A stretch of DNA of 64,000 bases, from the NCBI GenBank assembly GCA_946811185.2, contig OX328109.1, positions 32,844,129 to 32,908,128 on the forward strand, read 5' to 3'. Made by a program: the position numbers and the translations under genes. Numbering within the stretch: the first letter of the stretch is position 1; the number at the start of each line of letters is the position of its first letter. Shown here piece after piece: positions 55,300-64,000 of the stretch. Below the pieces are notes generated by a model. The model made no database searches, was not told the DNA's origin, and worked only from the letters and a program-made list of their open reading frames with translations. Origin of the DNA: Hippopus hippopus (lineage: Eukaryota; Mollusca; Bivalvia; Cardiida; Cardiidae).

Positions 55300-55495
55300 A
55301 TTATGAGGTAGAGCGTCGGCCACATAACCATAAGGTCCCGAGTCTGATGACCGGAAGCGGGTGTCAGCTTTGGGAATTTTCATTGGCCCACACATTCGGC
55401 GCGAATACTGGTGTAGTTCCCAGGAAGCAGAATCGAGAGAGATTGAAGTTGTAAGAGCTTGTTTCTAAATCGATGTAAAATAAATATGTTTAAAC
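55300..55495 (+). repeat. SINE-like repeat
   Basis: GAGGTAGAGCGTCGGCCACA resembles an A-box region; the end AATAAATATGTTTAAACTAA also occurs near 21095. The ORF at 55245-55454 lies over it. Confidence 0.4.
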
Positions 55496-55920
55496 TAAAA
55501 TTCCTATTTCCATCAGAGATGCAACGTCATTATTTTCTTTTAAAAATCAGTTAAAAAAATATTTATTAGACGAACAGAAACACATCATAAATGTATACTA
55601 TCATTACGTTTTCGTCAAAATATCAACTCAGAGGTGACGTGTGTGTGTGTTTCCACAGTATCTTGCTGTATCATTGTTATAATTTATCATCCATCACTTC
55701 ATCTTTTTCATCTTAACGTAATCATCTTTTTATCACAACTATCATCATTATCATCCTGATTTCACGTTTCACCTGACAGTGGAAGGCAACATTTTAAAAA
55801 AGACTTGTTCAGGTTTAATGTTGCTTGAAAGATTGTCTAAATGTTCTACCATCCGAAAATAAAGTTATTATCATTATTTATTATTATTATAACTATTATT
55901 ATTATTACGTTTATTATTAT
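55496..55920 (+). pseudogene. 3' end of a non-LTR retrotransposon (LINE)
   Basis: From 55512 a frame reads IRDATSLFSFKNQLKKYLLD, typical of the extreme C-terminus of LINE ORF2 proteins (a Ser-Phe-Lys...Leu-Lys-Tyr-Leu-Leu pattern). A 3' UTR follows, ending AAAATAAAGTTATTATC and a (TTA)n tail at 55860-55919. It is severely 5' truncated: only about 40 codons remain. It is unrelated in tail type to the LINE at 60241-61911. Confidence 0.65.
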
Positions 55921-56100
55921 TGTTGTTGTTGTTGTTGTCACGACACCTATCCATACTTTCCTGGAGCTTCTTTTTACCAGCAATTCGCAATTTTTAATTC
56001 CTGTTAAATAGCTGTTTTCCCACATAACCATTGTCGATATATCGATCATCGTTGACAGAGAAATGAATTTTTCGTGACAACTATCAACAACCCTTTAGTA
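55920..56100 (-). repeat. S1 SINE fragment behind a GTT microsatellite
   Basis: (GTT)n at 55920-55937, then CACCTATCCATACTTTCCTG to AACTATCAACAACCC, which is the central S1 body with diverged sequence. Confidence 0.55.
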
Positions 56101-56109
56101 CGGAATCCT

Positions 56110-56345
56110 GATGGGGCCACCCAAAATCTCGCATGTTTGGACGTGCGAGGTTTTGAGATTTTCTCACATTCTCGCATGTCAGTCAACTTATATACATGCG
56201 AGATTTTACAATCCTCGCGAGGTAACAGGGGCGAGGTTTTATTTCTTAACCCTCGCCTGTCTTTTCTGAATCCTCGCATGTATCTAACTTGGTCCTAACT
56301 TACAAACATGCGAGATTTTATAAAACCTCGTATTGTCGTATTGTC
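56110..56345. repeat. Inverted and direct repeats of CTCGCATGT
   Basis: ATCTCGCATGTTTGG, GTGCGAGGTTTTGAGATT, TTCTCGCATGTCAG, ACATGCGAGATTTTAC, ATCCTCGCATGTATC and ACATGCGAGATTTTAT alternate in both orientations over 235 bp, so several hairpins are possible. The ORF at 56289-56672 starts in it. Confidence 0.65.
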
Positions 56346-56639
56346 GCCCGGTGCTATAGTTATACAGATGCCGGGGAAAAATATCCCCATTCGGCATACT
56401 ACGTGCGATCCGTTGATGGAGTTACGGAATCGACCGAATTGTTACTAGTAATTTTTACAGTACCACCGTTAAACATGGTAGCAACAGAGAGTGTGACGAA
56501 CCTCGATGAAGGTAAATATTTAAACATTGTGCATTGTGGCGCAACTTGTACTCTTATCGTTGATTTTAGTCGCTTGACCCGCGAATCATGTTTTCAGGAT
56601 GTGGCATTACTGATATTACGGCCTAAATGTTTTGAAGTA

Positions 56640-56780
56640 CCTAAACACCGTAACAGGCTTTTTCGTCCCTGAGCTTGTTTGTACGGACTCGTTCGTTCAG
56701 GCTTAATCGTCCGAACTGATTTCTCCTTGGTCCGTACTTGTTCGTCCCAACTTATTATTGCAGTCTTAGTGTTGTTTTCC
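56640..56780. repeat. CGAACAAGCC-type repeat, left piece
   Basis: TTTTCGTCCC-TGAGCTTGTTTG and TTGTTCGTCCCAAC are complementary to GGAACGAACAAGCCTGGG at 58217-58300. A related stretch (GGACGAACTGGTTTT) lies inside the D elements. The pieces bracket the element at 56845-57608. Confidence 0.45.
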
Positions 56781-56844
56781 TTCTTTCAGTATGAGAGAAC
56801 ACAAAAATAAAACAAAAAATGTAATAATAATCATTGTACGATGC

Positions 56845-57608
56845 TGTCCGGTAATCTTGCGCACCTAAGCAAACGGCTGTTTAATTATGACACTAACAAG
56901 AATTGCTAGATCCTCACAGCTGTTTATCTGCTTAGAGCAATATTTCCTCTAGCTTTTGACCCAAGATAGTGATGAAAATATTCCCCGAAAAACACAAATA
57001 TTCAAGAAGAAAACACTCACCGCGAGGTTTCGTCAGGCATAAAAATGTCCGGTGATCTTGCGCACTTGTATTATATAACATCACTGCAAAGGTTTTGTTA
57101 AGTATTTGTGGCCCATACAAGGAATAATTGTAGAAAATAAGTAGTTATGCTCGATTCGGACTTTTGATTGAGAACTTTGACAAAATGGCGAAAAATAGGA
57201 ATTGAATTTGTCATCTGAAAAGGGTTGCATGAAAATAAAGCAAATAATGTTAATACTGTTTCTTAATATCTAATAAAGTTGTAAAATATGTGTTGAATTG
57301 ATTTGTCTTTGTGATGAGACATGAAATCCTCGTTTTATTTACAGATAAAAAGTGTTACAGCCAGTCTCATCGTTAATTGGGTCATGGGGCGTGTTTATAA
57401 ATAATTAGTCAGGATGATGTCATAGACAAACTTTAGACACTCTCAGGTACAAAATGTAGCTAAAGCTACTTTCTGAAGGTTGCTCTGTTATTCCGAATTC
57501 CTATAGCCTAAGAAACACTGCAGAAACGGATCGAATTGTCAAACAAAGTCGCGGAATAGGAAAATACCGAAGTGCGCAAGATTACCGGACGCACAAGATT
57601 ACCGGACA
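56845..57608. mobile_element. DNA-transposon-like element with GTCCGGTAATCTTGCGC termini
   Basis: TGTCCGGTAATCTTGCGCAC at the left (56845-56864), again at 57046-57067, and inverted at the right, where it occurs twice in succession (57570-57590 and 57591-57608). No ORF long enough for a transposase. Probably non-autonomous; superfamily unassigned. Confidence 0.7.
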
Positions 57609-58495
57609 CGATAGTATACGATGAATTATTTATCATCTCCAATGGACTGACAGTTAGGCTGTCGATCAGATTTGTATACATGTTTATAGATCTGCCATTC
57701 AAAGGTGTTAATAGTGGATACTTTACTGATTTTGACAGGTATGAAAAACAATATCTGACCATTTTACTCAACCTAAAAATACTGTGCAAAAATAGTCATT
57801 TCCAACGTTTCATTTCGAGAAGCTATCAAAGTAAAAGAAAAATATTCATGGACATAGACCTTCAATTTATAGTGTATTTTAGTCCTAAGCCATAAGCAAT
57901 AGGCAGTGTAGTAATGACTGCCGCTAGAAAACTGCAATAATGTTGAAAAAATGACGTTAAATAAGCGCCAAACAACAGAAACAAGTGACCAAACAAAACA
58001 ACAACTCTGTGCTAGCTCCCTATCGTAGTAGCTTTTGGCATACAATCACATGTTTATACAAGCCCATAGTAAATGATATTTTGCCAACAAACGGCAATAA
58101 ACTTGCCAGTGTATCTTCGAGAATAGACTATAGTTCAAAATATGACCAAGAGAAGGGCAAAATCAGAGCAATGATAAATTTTATTCGCTGTACATATTCA
58201 ATACGATAAGGTAATGTGGAACGAACAAGCCTGGGCGAACAAGCCCCAGGGGCGAATAAGCCCAGGGAGGAACTGGTTTTGGGACAAACAAGCCCAGAGC
58301 CCCTATCCACCACCTTCACTAAGGCTTCAGTCTGAACTTCAAGTGAAGGCTTGTGCTTTGTTGCTCCAATGTTATTTTTGTGATTGTTCTCTGCTCGCCT
58401 TAACAGCAGGCATTCATTAGAAGCTTCTGGAAATTTCAAAATCTTAGTGGTCAACTTCAGTCCTTATTCTTCTAGTCAGCTGTTTGTTGTAATAC
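57609..58495. other. Unassigned DNA with a CGAACAAGCC repeat piece
   Basis: The frame at 57572-57895 is unrecognised. 58215-58300 holds repeats of CGAACAAGCC(CC) matching the piece at 56640-56780 in reverse. Confidence 0.35.
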
Positions 58496-59205
58496 TTTAA
58501 AGAAGTCTGAAATTGGGTCATGTTGGGTCAAACAGTAGGTTAATAGGACAAATCTTTGAAAAACCTTGTGTGCACTCTAGAGGCCACAATTTCAGTCAGA
58601 TACTCATGAAACTTGGTAATTATGTTTGTATTTATAATTTCTTAAAGAAACTTGAACTTGAGTCATTTTTGGGTAAACAGTTGGTCACTGGGGCAAATTT
58701 AAGAGACACCTTGTGTGCTCTCGAGGTCTCTTGTTCAGCCAGATACTCATGAAATGTGGTCAGATTTTTTTTTTTTTTTTTTTTTTTCTGTTTGTCTTAA
58801 TGATATTAAGTATGAATTTGAGAGATCATAGAAAAACCTTGTGTGTATTCTAAGTGGCTACATATTCAGTCCAATCTCATGAAAACTGGTCAGAATGTTT
58901 ATTTAGATGATAAATTATATCAGACAAGATCAAAATTTGGTCATGTAGGATCAAAGTTCGGGTCACTGGGACAAATCTTAGAAAAATCTTGTGTACATGC
59001 ATAAAGGTCACATTTTAAGTCTGATACTCATGTAACATGGTCAGAATGTTTGCACTGATATCTCTGACAAGGTAAAAAATAGGCCACATGAGTCAAAAAG
59101 TAGGTGACTAACAATCAATTGTTTTACATCATCTCAATCAGTATCTCTGCAGCTTTATCAATCCAAGACAACTTTACTCAGGTGAACGCTTTAGGGCCCT
59201 CTGGT
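58496..59205 (-). mobile_element. Older inverted copy of the 145-bp-core element
   Basis: GACCAAATTT/GGTCATG-type blocks recur at about 58515, 58663, 58937 and 59082. The right end CTCAGGTGAACGCTTTAGGG then CCCTCTGG is the reverse complement of the start of 51922-52777. It lacks the GGGCCATGATGGCCC hairpin and has diverged monomers plus a T-run (58767-58789). Confidence 0.75.
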
Positions 59206-59228
59206 TATTTCAAATGAGCCACTTTTAA

Positions 59229-59439
59229 CCCTTTACCGTACAATCCTGAGTTTTAACGACCCTGAAGAATAAAACTTTAGAAAACATTGTGGGAAAAGGA
59301 GAAAAATGCTGATAACCAGCATATTCTCCTTTCCGGCAATGTTTTCTACTCAAAGTGAATCATTTGAGCAACATTTAAACTATTCTTTGCAAATGCTTTC
59401 TATTTTGATCAGTCCAAAATTGTGTTGTTTGGTAAAGAG
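59229..59439. mobile_element. Family C hairpin MITE with TTAA flanks
   Basis: TTAA at 59225-59228 and 59440-59443, reverse orientation. A shorter C remnant follows (59444-59510, ending GGGTAAAGGGTT) and another lies at 59640-59740. Confidence 0.82.
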
Positions 59440-59771
59440 TTAAATGAATATCCGTGAATTCTCTCAATTTTGACAGGTTTAAAAGTTTGTCATTGGGTAA
59501 AGGGTTGAATATACTATGGACCTTTTGGAACATGTACATGTACTTTGAGTACAAAATGGGAATACGATTTAATGATTAAAACAAAGCTGTTGTTTCAACT
59601 TTTCAGCAAACCATGCAATGTTTTAGAATTACCCAGATTCAGTGCAAATTGAATACCAGCATTTTCTCCTTTACCAACTATGTTTTCATAGGCCTTCAAT
59701 TCAAGGGTCATCCAAACTTAGTTTTGAGAAAGGTTTAAAGCCCCACTAGTAGCAGTAAACAAAGCAGGTGT

Positions 59772-59927
59772 TAACGCTTAGGCTGCTAAGCGCAGACAAG
59801 CAGTCTGATCTTGGATCTACACTATCTTATAAGGAGATATTTTTCCTCTTAAAATTACTTTGAAATAGCAACATTTGGGTTTTCACAATTGGTTCTAAAG
59901 TTTTATTTGACTTATTTAGCAGGTTAA
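59772..59927. mobile_element. Family A MITE lacking one hairpin arm
   Basis: GCTTAGGCTGCTAAGCGCAG joins directly to CAAGCAGTCTGATCTTGG, so the left arm and loop are gone. The right part, including TTATTTAGCAGGTTAA, is normal. Confidence 0.8.
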
Positions 59928-59939
59928 TATGAATTTAAA

Positions 59940-60170
59940 TCCTACCTTCTAAAAGTATGGAAATTATTGTGAAAATGACAAGTAAATAGTCAGGTAAAAA
60001 GTAAACCTAAGATAGAATGACCTGGCACTTTTTGACCTACTTTAAGAATTATTTTCTGCTAGTGACTAACACTTGGACAGTACAATAATGAATTGTCACC
60101 TTCCCAATAATTTTCATACTTTTAAATGATACAATTTAAATTTGAATTTAAACGCATTTTAACCCCTGCT
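59940..60170. repeat. Family K repeat, copy 2
   Basis: GTCAGGTAAAAAGTAAACC, GCACTTTTTGACCTACTTT, TTATTTTCTGCTAGTGAC and AATAATTTTCATACTTTTAA correspond in order to 27085-27310. Confidence 0.55.
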
Positions 60171-60240
60171 TTAATTACTGTTGCAGCTTTTGGGGCTTAA
60201 TATTAGTGTCATTGTTGATTTCAAGAGAATAAATAGGATA

Positions 60241-61911
60241 ATTCAATTCAATTCAATAGTTTTATTCTTTGACTTGAACCATGAGGTTCCTCGTCAATTT
60301 CATGTACAAATACATGCGGAAAAGATAGACGTAAACAAACAAACAAACAATCAAACAAATAATGGACAAACAATACATGGACATTATACATGTAGCTATC
60401 AAAAGTAATACATTAGAAAATAATGAAATGACTAAAATAAAATAAATGAAATGAGTGAAATAAGCGGAAGAGGCTGCCTAAACAAACATCTTTCCTGGAG
60501 TTAATGATTTTATAGGTATTTAATTTTCTTGTGTAATTATATTTAATTTTTCTTTTCTTACATTTAGAGCTTTGATACAAAACAGATAGATTATTCAAAA
60601 CTCTAAGATTGGAGCTATTTAGAAGTTTTATGAGCTTGTATACACTTGGTCTTATATAAAAATATTTTTTCAAGTAAGTTTTCCTCAAATTATTATATAA
60701 CGGGCATACTAGAATGAAATGATATTCATCTTCTACTTCGTCTAAATTACAAAATGAACATTTTCTCTCATTGCGCTGAATATTTCTATATTTTCCTTGT
60801 TCGACATTAAGTTCGTGTGACGACAGTCTGAATTTTGCCAATACGTTTCGAAATTTAGGTATTTTCATAATGTCGAGATAATTGGAACGTATAAATGAAC
60901 TTTTAATATTTCGGTATAGAACTAAAGATGATCTATTTGCAGTGTCCCTGTGCCATTCGTTTATATACATATCTATCAAACGAGAACGTAGAATTGGGGT
61001 AAATTGTTTAATATTAACTGAACATGGAAAAAGCCAAACATCATTAAAACCACTTTGCTGTAATGGATTCCTTATTTTACTTAGCCAATTTATTTCACTT
61101 CGTGTTTCACATCTGTACTTCATATTTTCGACAACTGTGGACATTATGCAGTTATTACTTTTAACAGAATATAATTTTAGAAAATATTTAATAGTTTTAA
61201 CTTGCATATTAATTTTCAGAGGATATCTCCCTACTTCACCGTATAATGCAGAATTACATGTTGTTAATTTTACATTTAAAAGCCATTTTAAAATTTTTTT
61301 ATGTACTTTTTCTAAATTATCAGTGTTAGTAAAAGACCATATTTCACATCCATAACTCAAAGTTGATGTAACGAAACTATCAAATAAATCAAGCATAATA
61401 TTAATTGGTACTACTTTTCTCCTAGTCATAGCCATTAACGCTCCTAATGCCTTCAGGCCTTTACCGGACAGTGTTTTTGTGGCATTTAAAAAAGATCCTG
61501 TTCTAGTGAATACGACACCCAAATAATTAAAAGTATCTACAATTTCCAAATTGTCATTTCCATAGGTAAATTTAATGTTTCGATTTAATCTCCCTTTTTT
61601 AAAAACAACAATTTTTGTCTTATTGACATTTACCGTTAATTTCCATTTCTTACAGTATTTTTCGAAATTATTAATTAAATTCTGTAGACCTTCTGCTGTT
61701 TCAGATAACAAGACCGAATCGTCGGCAAATAACAGTAAAAATAAAGTTAAATCGTCAATTTCGTATCCTTGGGTAGAGTTTTGTTGTAAATATGATTCAA
61801 TATCATTGACGAAAAGTGAGAACATCATTGGTGATAATATCTCTCCTTGTAACAAACCAACCTTACATTCGAATATCTCTGAAAAACAATGTGAATGCTT
61901 GACACATAACT
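60241..61911 (-). mobile_element. 5'-truncated non-LTR retrotransposon (LINE)
   Basis: Reads on the minus strand. It includes the reverse-transcriptase frame, a 3' UTR of about 150 bp and a short pentamer tail of AATTG type (60241-60256). The 5' side ends exactly where the palindrome array begins. The clade was not determined; the open frame implies a young insertion. Confidence 0.85.
60413..61911 (-). CDS. Reverse transcriptase, C-terminal part of LINE ORF2
   Basis: About 500 open codons. Counting from the first in-frame ATG (61945, which lies in the neighbouring palindrome array and is not the native start), GLLQGEILSP (30-39) is the conserved Gly-x-x-Gln-Gly block. FADD (73-76) carries two catalytic aspartates, followed by the NxxKT thumb-side motif (108-110) and YLGV. 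Later come the C-terminal region and a Cys396-x2-Cys399...His409...Cys414 zinc-knuckle-like cluster. The endonuclease domain and the first part of the RT are missing, so it cannot act on its own. Full ORF2 proteins are usually about twice as long. No stop codon interrupts it. Confidence 0.9.
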
Positions 61912-62390
61912 TTACGTGCGCACGTAATAAGTAATACGTGCGCATGCAGTAGTTTTACGTGCGCACGCAGTAGCTAATACGTGCGCACGTATTACATATT
62001 ACTAGCGCACGTAATAATCCACCAATCAGAATCATGAACGGAAGCCATTGTTTCAAGATGGAAGTGGAAGATAGACATTTATTGATTCGTGATAAACTGA
62101 TTGGTCGATTATTACGTGCACACGTAATAGTTATTACGTGCGCACGTATTAGTTAATACGTGCGCACGTATTAGCTACTGCGTGCGCACGTACTAGCTAC
62201 TGCGTGCGCACGTAATAACTATTACGTGCGCACGTATTAGCTAATACGTGCGCACGCAATAGTATTACGTGCGCACGTATTAGTTATTACGTGCGCACGT
62301 ATTAGCTACTGCGTGCGCACGTAATACTACTGCGTGCGCACGTATTACTTATTACGTGCGCACGTATTAGCTACTGCGTGCGCACTTAGT
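61912..62390. repeat. Array of TACGTGCGCACGTA palindromes with an internal inverted repeat
   Basis: About 18 units of TACGTGCGCACGTA or TGCGTGCGCACGTA, separated by 6-8 bases of ATTAGCTA-type spacer. They form two blocks (61912-62018 and 62112-62390). Between the blocks lies about 95 bp whose ends TAATAATCCACCAATCAG and CTGATTGGTCGATTATTA are inverted. Each unit is self-complementary, alternates purine and pyrimidine throughout, and holds three CpGs. Confidence 0.92.
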
Positions 62391-62551
62391 ATAAAATATA
62401 TCTTCCATGTCACTTTTGTGCCACCGTAGACAAGGCTTTTGATATGCTAACAGTTTAATGTTTCGAGAGAAGAACAATATTTGTTTTTGTACTGTTGAGT
62501 GAATTATTCAGCCCTTTATTGGTATGCTGGTTGACAAAGAATAGTGTTTAA

Positions 62552-62772
62552 CTCTTTGCCACACAATTCTGAGTTTCAATGACCCTGAGAATGAAGCCTT
62601 TTGAAAACAGTGTGGAAAAAGGAGAAAATGCCGGGCACCAGCATTTTCTCCTTTTCCTACTGTGATTTCTACCTTTTCAAAGAAAAACTGCATGATTTGA
62701 ACCAGATTTAATTTGTTATCTACAAATTCTTTCAAACTGGACATGTCTAACATTTTGTTGATTGGTGAAGAG
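62552..62772. mobile_element. Family C hairpin MITE with TTAA flanks
   Basis: TTAA at 62548-62551 and 62773-62776, reverse orientation. Hairpin GGAGAAAATGCCGGGCACC / AGCATTTTCTCC. Confidence 0.82.
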
Positions 62773-62939
62773 TTAATTAATGTTATGTTTATCTTGTGTA
62801 GGACTGCCACTACTACAAGAGAAAAGAGTTAACTCACTACCGTATTAGAGATTATGATTCTACACCTTCATGCAGGACTTTTTTGATATTTCATGAGAAT
62901 CTATATGACAGAAACCAATTACTGTAGCAAAGAGAAGAA

Positions 62940-63130
62940 AGTAGACCAAGATCAGAGACAGCATGTACACACAAAATCTCTGCTGAAAACACGTCATAAG
63001 ACAGTATGGTGACTCAAAACTGGATTGATTTACAGCTAATTATTTGTTGTTAGTGCTGAAGTTGTTGTTGTTTACTTTGAGGGAAAAGAAGACTTTTTAA
63101 AACCTGATCTTGATCTACACTTTCAACAAA
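62940..63130. mobile_element. Family A fragments, very degenerate
   Basis: GTAGACCAAGATCAGAGAC (62942) and CCTGATCTTGATCTACACTT (63104). They read like the two arms of an A hairpin pushed apart by about 140 bp, which suggests an insertion; not proven. Confidence 0.4.
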
Positions 63131-63164
63131 ATGGTGAAGTTGTGATTGACCCACCAAGCTTTAA

Positions 63165-63390
63165 CCCTTTACCAAACAATCTCATGTAAACGGCCATTAG
63201 GATGGCAGCTTTTGAAAATCTTATGGGAAACAGACAAAATGCAGGTGACAGGCATTTCTCGTTTATCCCACAAAGTTTTTACCCTTTCAAAGACAATTCC
63301 CACCTTTTGGCCAGTGGTTAATAGGTTTTCTTCAAATGCTTTCAGTTTTGACAGGTGTAAAATTTTGTCTTCTTGTTACATTAAGATGCC
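63165..63390. mobile_element. Family C MITE, diverged, reverse
   Basis: TTAACCCTTTACCAAACAAT start at 63162, GACAAAATGCAGGTGACAGG in place of the hairpin, and TGTAAAATTTTGTCTTC near the end. Confidence 0.6.
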
Positions 63391-63961
63391 AAGGTTTTTT
63401 CACTTAGAGTAAATGTAGCAAAGTTTAGAGTTTTGGCAGGCTTTGTAAAATGTTGCCAAACATTTCATAGAATTTTCATTGTGACAAGCAGTTCTTCTTT
63501 TCTTGAAGCAATTTGCTGCAAATTTCGTAATGATCTGACTGGTGCTTAATTTATTTTCAAGTTCAACATTTCATTTGAGATTACCAGTAATATTATGGCA
63601 ATTTAAAAAATTTACATCTAAACATTATTCATTTTCCATGTATACTTGTATGTATGTTTATCACAGGATTTCTTTGTCTTTCGTATGATTCACATTGTTG
63701 TTTGATGTCAAACAATTTTTTACGTGATGGTGACATGGTGACCTGTACATGTTCTGTTATGTTCAATATTAGAAGTATTATTTCAAAACAATCTTCTGAT
63801 AATTCTTTTTTTTTTTTCACAAAAAATTTTAAGATTAGACAGACCAAAAGTGCAAAATGTCAGAAAGTCTGAGTCTGAAAAATCTTCCAGAATAACCTCA
63901 AGTTCTCAGTTGACCATACCTCCGTTTGATTTGAGAAGCTCAAATGAACGTCTAATCCTTT

Positions 63962-64000
63962 AGCCTTTTACCACACAATATAGAATTTTAATGACCCTGA
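63962..64000. mobile_element. Family C MITE, start only, cut by window end
   Basis: GCCTTTTACCACACAATATA followed by AATGACCCTGA is the beginning of a reverse C copy. Confidence 0.6.

Noticed and set aside
61912..62390. Palindrome array as NRF1 or hypoxia-response sites
   Set aside because: ACGTG cores occur in every unit, but they follow automatically from the palindrome; the NRF1 consensus is not matched and no nearby promoter is seen.

Overview
The window is animal nuclear DNA, AT-rich and very repeat-dense, with one recognisable host gene. The repeats (short hairpin transposons, tRNA-derived SINEs, and the family that opens with GAGGGCCATGATGGCCC and carries a 145-bp tandem core) are of kinds I associate with bivalve molluscs, particularly clam-like (imparidentian) species. 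That placement rests on recalled repeat motifs and not on a search. There is no bacterial gene organisation, no operon, no CRISPR array and no rRNA.

The host gene is a rhodopsin-class (class A) G-protein-coupled receptor on the + strand. Coding exon 1 (30610-31369) encodes TM1 to the start of TM6. Coding exon 2 (42914-43209) encodes the rest of TM6, TM7 and the tail. The two are joined by a phase-1 GT-AG intron of 11,544 bp, giving a 351-residue receptor. The intron is a transposon graveyard: paired B hairpin elements, three copies of a long-hairpin G element, SINEs, a C element, and elements nested inside G.

All other content is repetitive or unassigned. Family A (about 205 bp) and family C (about 220 bp) are hairpin-bearing miniature elements with CCCTT-type inverted termini, flanked by TTAA, as in piggyBac-type transposition. 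Family B (about 260 bp) has GAGCCATGCTCTG termini. Family D (722-734 bp, three copies) has GTGG(C/T)ATTTGTC termini. Family E (about 300-560 bp, three copies) has fixed ends and 12-bp target duplications. F, G, J and K are further families with two or three copies each. SINEs fall into at least four groups, mostly with tRNA-like heads.

By region: 1-5 kb SINEs, A, B and D1; 5-6 kb a SINE inside a C element with a clean 15-bp target duplication; 8-8.75 kb a CCATA pentamer satellite; 9-14.3 kb A, B and C hairpins; 16-18 kb the H double hairpin and a degenerate T-tract tandem; 18.8-28.5 kb mostly unique AT-rich DNA with C, D2, F2 and A; 28.6-30.1 kb a three-level nest (D in E in F); 30.6-43.2 kb the receptor; 43-51 kb hairpin elements and CT or ATCC microsatellites; 51.8-52.9 kb a Helentron/HINE-like element with an exact 145-bp tandem core inserted in an A element; 54-57.6 kb A elements, a LINE 3' end and an inverted-terminus element; 58.5-59.2 kb an older inverted copy of the 145-bp element; 60.2-61.9 kb a 5'-truncated LINE with a 500-codon open reverse-transcriptase frame; 61.9-62.4 kb an unusual array of TACGTGCGCACGTA palindromes; then C elements to the end.

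No multi-gene pathway is present. The most interesting material is the transposon biology: TTAA-sharing chains of miniature elements, nested insertions that give a relative chronology, and the alternating purine-pyrimidine palindrome array abutting the truncated LINE. Repeat boundaries were read by eye and may be off by several bases except where target duplications are given.
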